NCBI GenBank assembly: GCA_030705945.1
Contig: JAUZPS010000336.1
Span: 1-5,616 of the forward strand
Direction: 5' to 3'
Length of the DNA: 5,616 nucleotides
From: Bacillota bacterium
GTDB taxonomy: Bacteria; Bacillota; Clostridia; Acetivibrionales; DSM-2933
Part shown: positions 5,142 through 5,616 of the stretch, one piece after another
How the letters are laid out: the number at the start of each line of letters is the position of its first letter
Numbering within the stretch: the first letter of the stretch is position 1
Notes under the pieces: generated by a model
The model's input: only the letters and a program-made list of their open reading frames with translations
Told to the model about the DNA's origin: nothing
The model's database searches: none
Position numbers and translations under genes: made by a program

Positions 5142-5245
5142 TAAGTAGTATCAAAAAAAACTTAGCAACTGGTCGTTTCAAAAACTTGATATAGTGTTTT
5201 TTTGTCATATAAGCTTGATCAAGGAATTTTTTGAAACGCCCTTAA
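5142..5245 (-). mobile_element. Palindromic repeat family A, copy A4 (reversed, full length)
   Basis: Reads TAAGTAGTATCAAAAAAAAC from 5142, then GTTTCAAAAACTTGATATAG (5174-5193), and ends GAAACGCCCTTAA at 5233-5245. Both ends are bordered by TTAA (5141-5144 and 5242-5245), part of the imperfect terminal inverted repeat or a target remnant. The inner -10-like box is TATAGT here against TATAAT in A1 to A3. Confidence 0.78.
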
Positions 5246-5440
5246 ATAACGCAATAGTCTTAAAAGACTTCAAGCAGTAATGAAGACAATATATTACCGG
5301 AGACTATAAAACTCGCTTCAAACTCTATTTTATGGAATATTCATTTCAATTCGGCAGTAATTCTTAGCTCTTCATTCAGATTTTATATATTTTGCAATAA
5401 ACATTTTACATCCATTTTTATATTGCAAAATATATACCTT
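5246..5440. other. Gene-free stretch with two simple palindromes
   Basis: No coding frame is supported. AGTCTTAAAAGACT (5256-5269) is a short perfect palindrome that could be an operator but has no gene beside it. The 16-bp inverted repeat at 5384-5436 is listed separately. The rest is unremarkable AT-rich sequence. Confidence 0.4.
5384..5436. repeat. Perfect 16-bp inverted repeat
   Basis: TATATATTTTGCAATA (5384-5399) and TATTGCAAAATATATA (5421-5436) are exact reverse complements around a 21-nt loop. No T-run follows. It ends 4 bp before C2, adding to a chain of palindromes. It may be another mobile palindrome or the end of an uncalled transcript. Confidence 0.6.
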
Positions 5441-5532
5441 GATTCATAAGTTGCGAAAAGTTCAGCTTTGATAGAAAAATGCAGACGAACTAACTGCATT
5501 TTTAATGTAAAATCTTCTTCGCAACTTATATA
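5441..5532. mobile_element. Palindromic repeat family C, copy C2
   Basis: Ungapped 92-bp match to C1. Here the outer arms pair well: ATAAGTTGCGAAAAG (5446-5460) with CTTCTTCGCAACTTAT (5514-5529), one mismatch in the core. The inner stem is AAAATGCAG / CTGCATTTTT. The right end runs without a gap into repeat B2. Confidence 0.78.
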
Positions 5533-5616
5533 TATAAAAAGCACTATTAATCTTACATTTGACGGAGCAAAATAACGAACGCTTTAACGTTTTTTGCGAT
5601 AGGCAAATGTAAAAGA
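5531..5616. mobile_element. Long palindromic repeat family B, copy B2 (cut by window end)
   Basis: The 86 visible bases equal 1226-1312 of B1 except for one deleted base in the inner stem (CGTTTTTTGC for CGTTATTTTGC). The remaining right arm should lie just past the window edge. Near identity over this length, outside any gene, points to recent copying or gene conversion. Confidence 0.8.

Noticed and set aside
55..5245. Family A repeats as a CRISPR array
   Set aside because: Copies are about 100 bp, in both orientations, 1-3 kb apart, with genes between them; there are no regular spacers or cas genes.

Overview
The window is AT-rich DNA from a low-GC Gram-positive bacterium, most likely a clostridium. 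The main evidence is a long Bacillus/Clostridium-type SRP RNA (both Alu and S domains) directly upstream of dnaX, an arrangement typical of Firmicutes. AGGA/GGGGG-type ribosome sites and the codon choice agree. A Ruminiclostridium-like member is possible, but I cannot place it below class.

Layout, left to right: (1) a possible C-terminal end of an upstream gene running into a palindromic repeat (family A); (2) a monocistronic Sfp-type phosphopantetheinyl transferase gene lying between two same-orientation family A copies; (3) about 680 bp without a protein gene, holding repeat A2, palindrome B1 and an orphan terminator; (4) the SRP RNA gene ffs with its own promoter and terminator, followed by a long hairpin; (5) a reversed, truncated A copy that appears to supply the -10 box of dnaX; (6) dnaX (tau subunit of the DNA polymerase III clamp loader), with an A8 slippery run at the expected gamma/tau boundary, closed by a strong terminator; (7) palindrome C1, then a MarR-family regulator gene with a clear promoter and two tandem inverted-repeat operators; (8) about 700 bp without genes, packed with repeats (divergent B3, A4, a 16-bp perfect inverted repeat, C2, and B2 cut by the window end).

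The genes do not form one pathway. SRP RNA and dnaX are housekeeping genes, the transferase activates carrier proteins, and the MarR protein probably controls its own gene. What unites the window is three families of short, non-coding, strongly palindromic repeats (A, about 100 bp, four copies; B, about 109 bp, two near-identical copies plus one divergent; C, 92 bp, two copies). They sit in every larger intergenic space and resemble non-autonomous mobile elements (MITEs). The points most worth checking are the apparent capture of the dnaX promoter by an A element and the possible two-product expression of dnaX.
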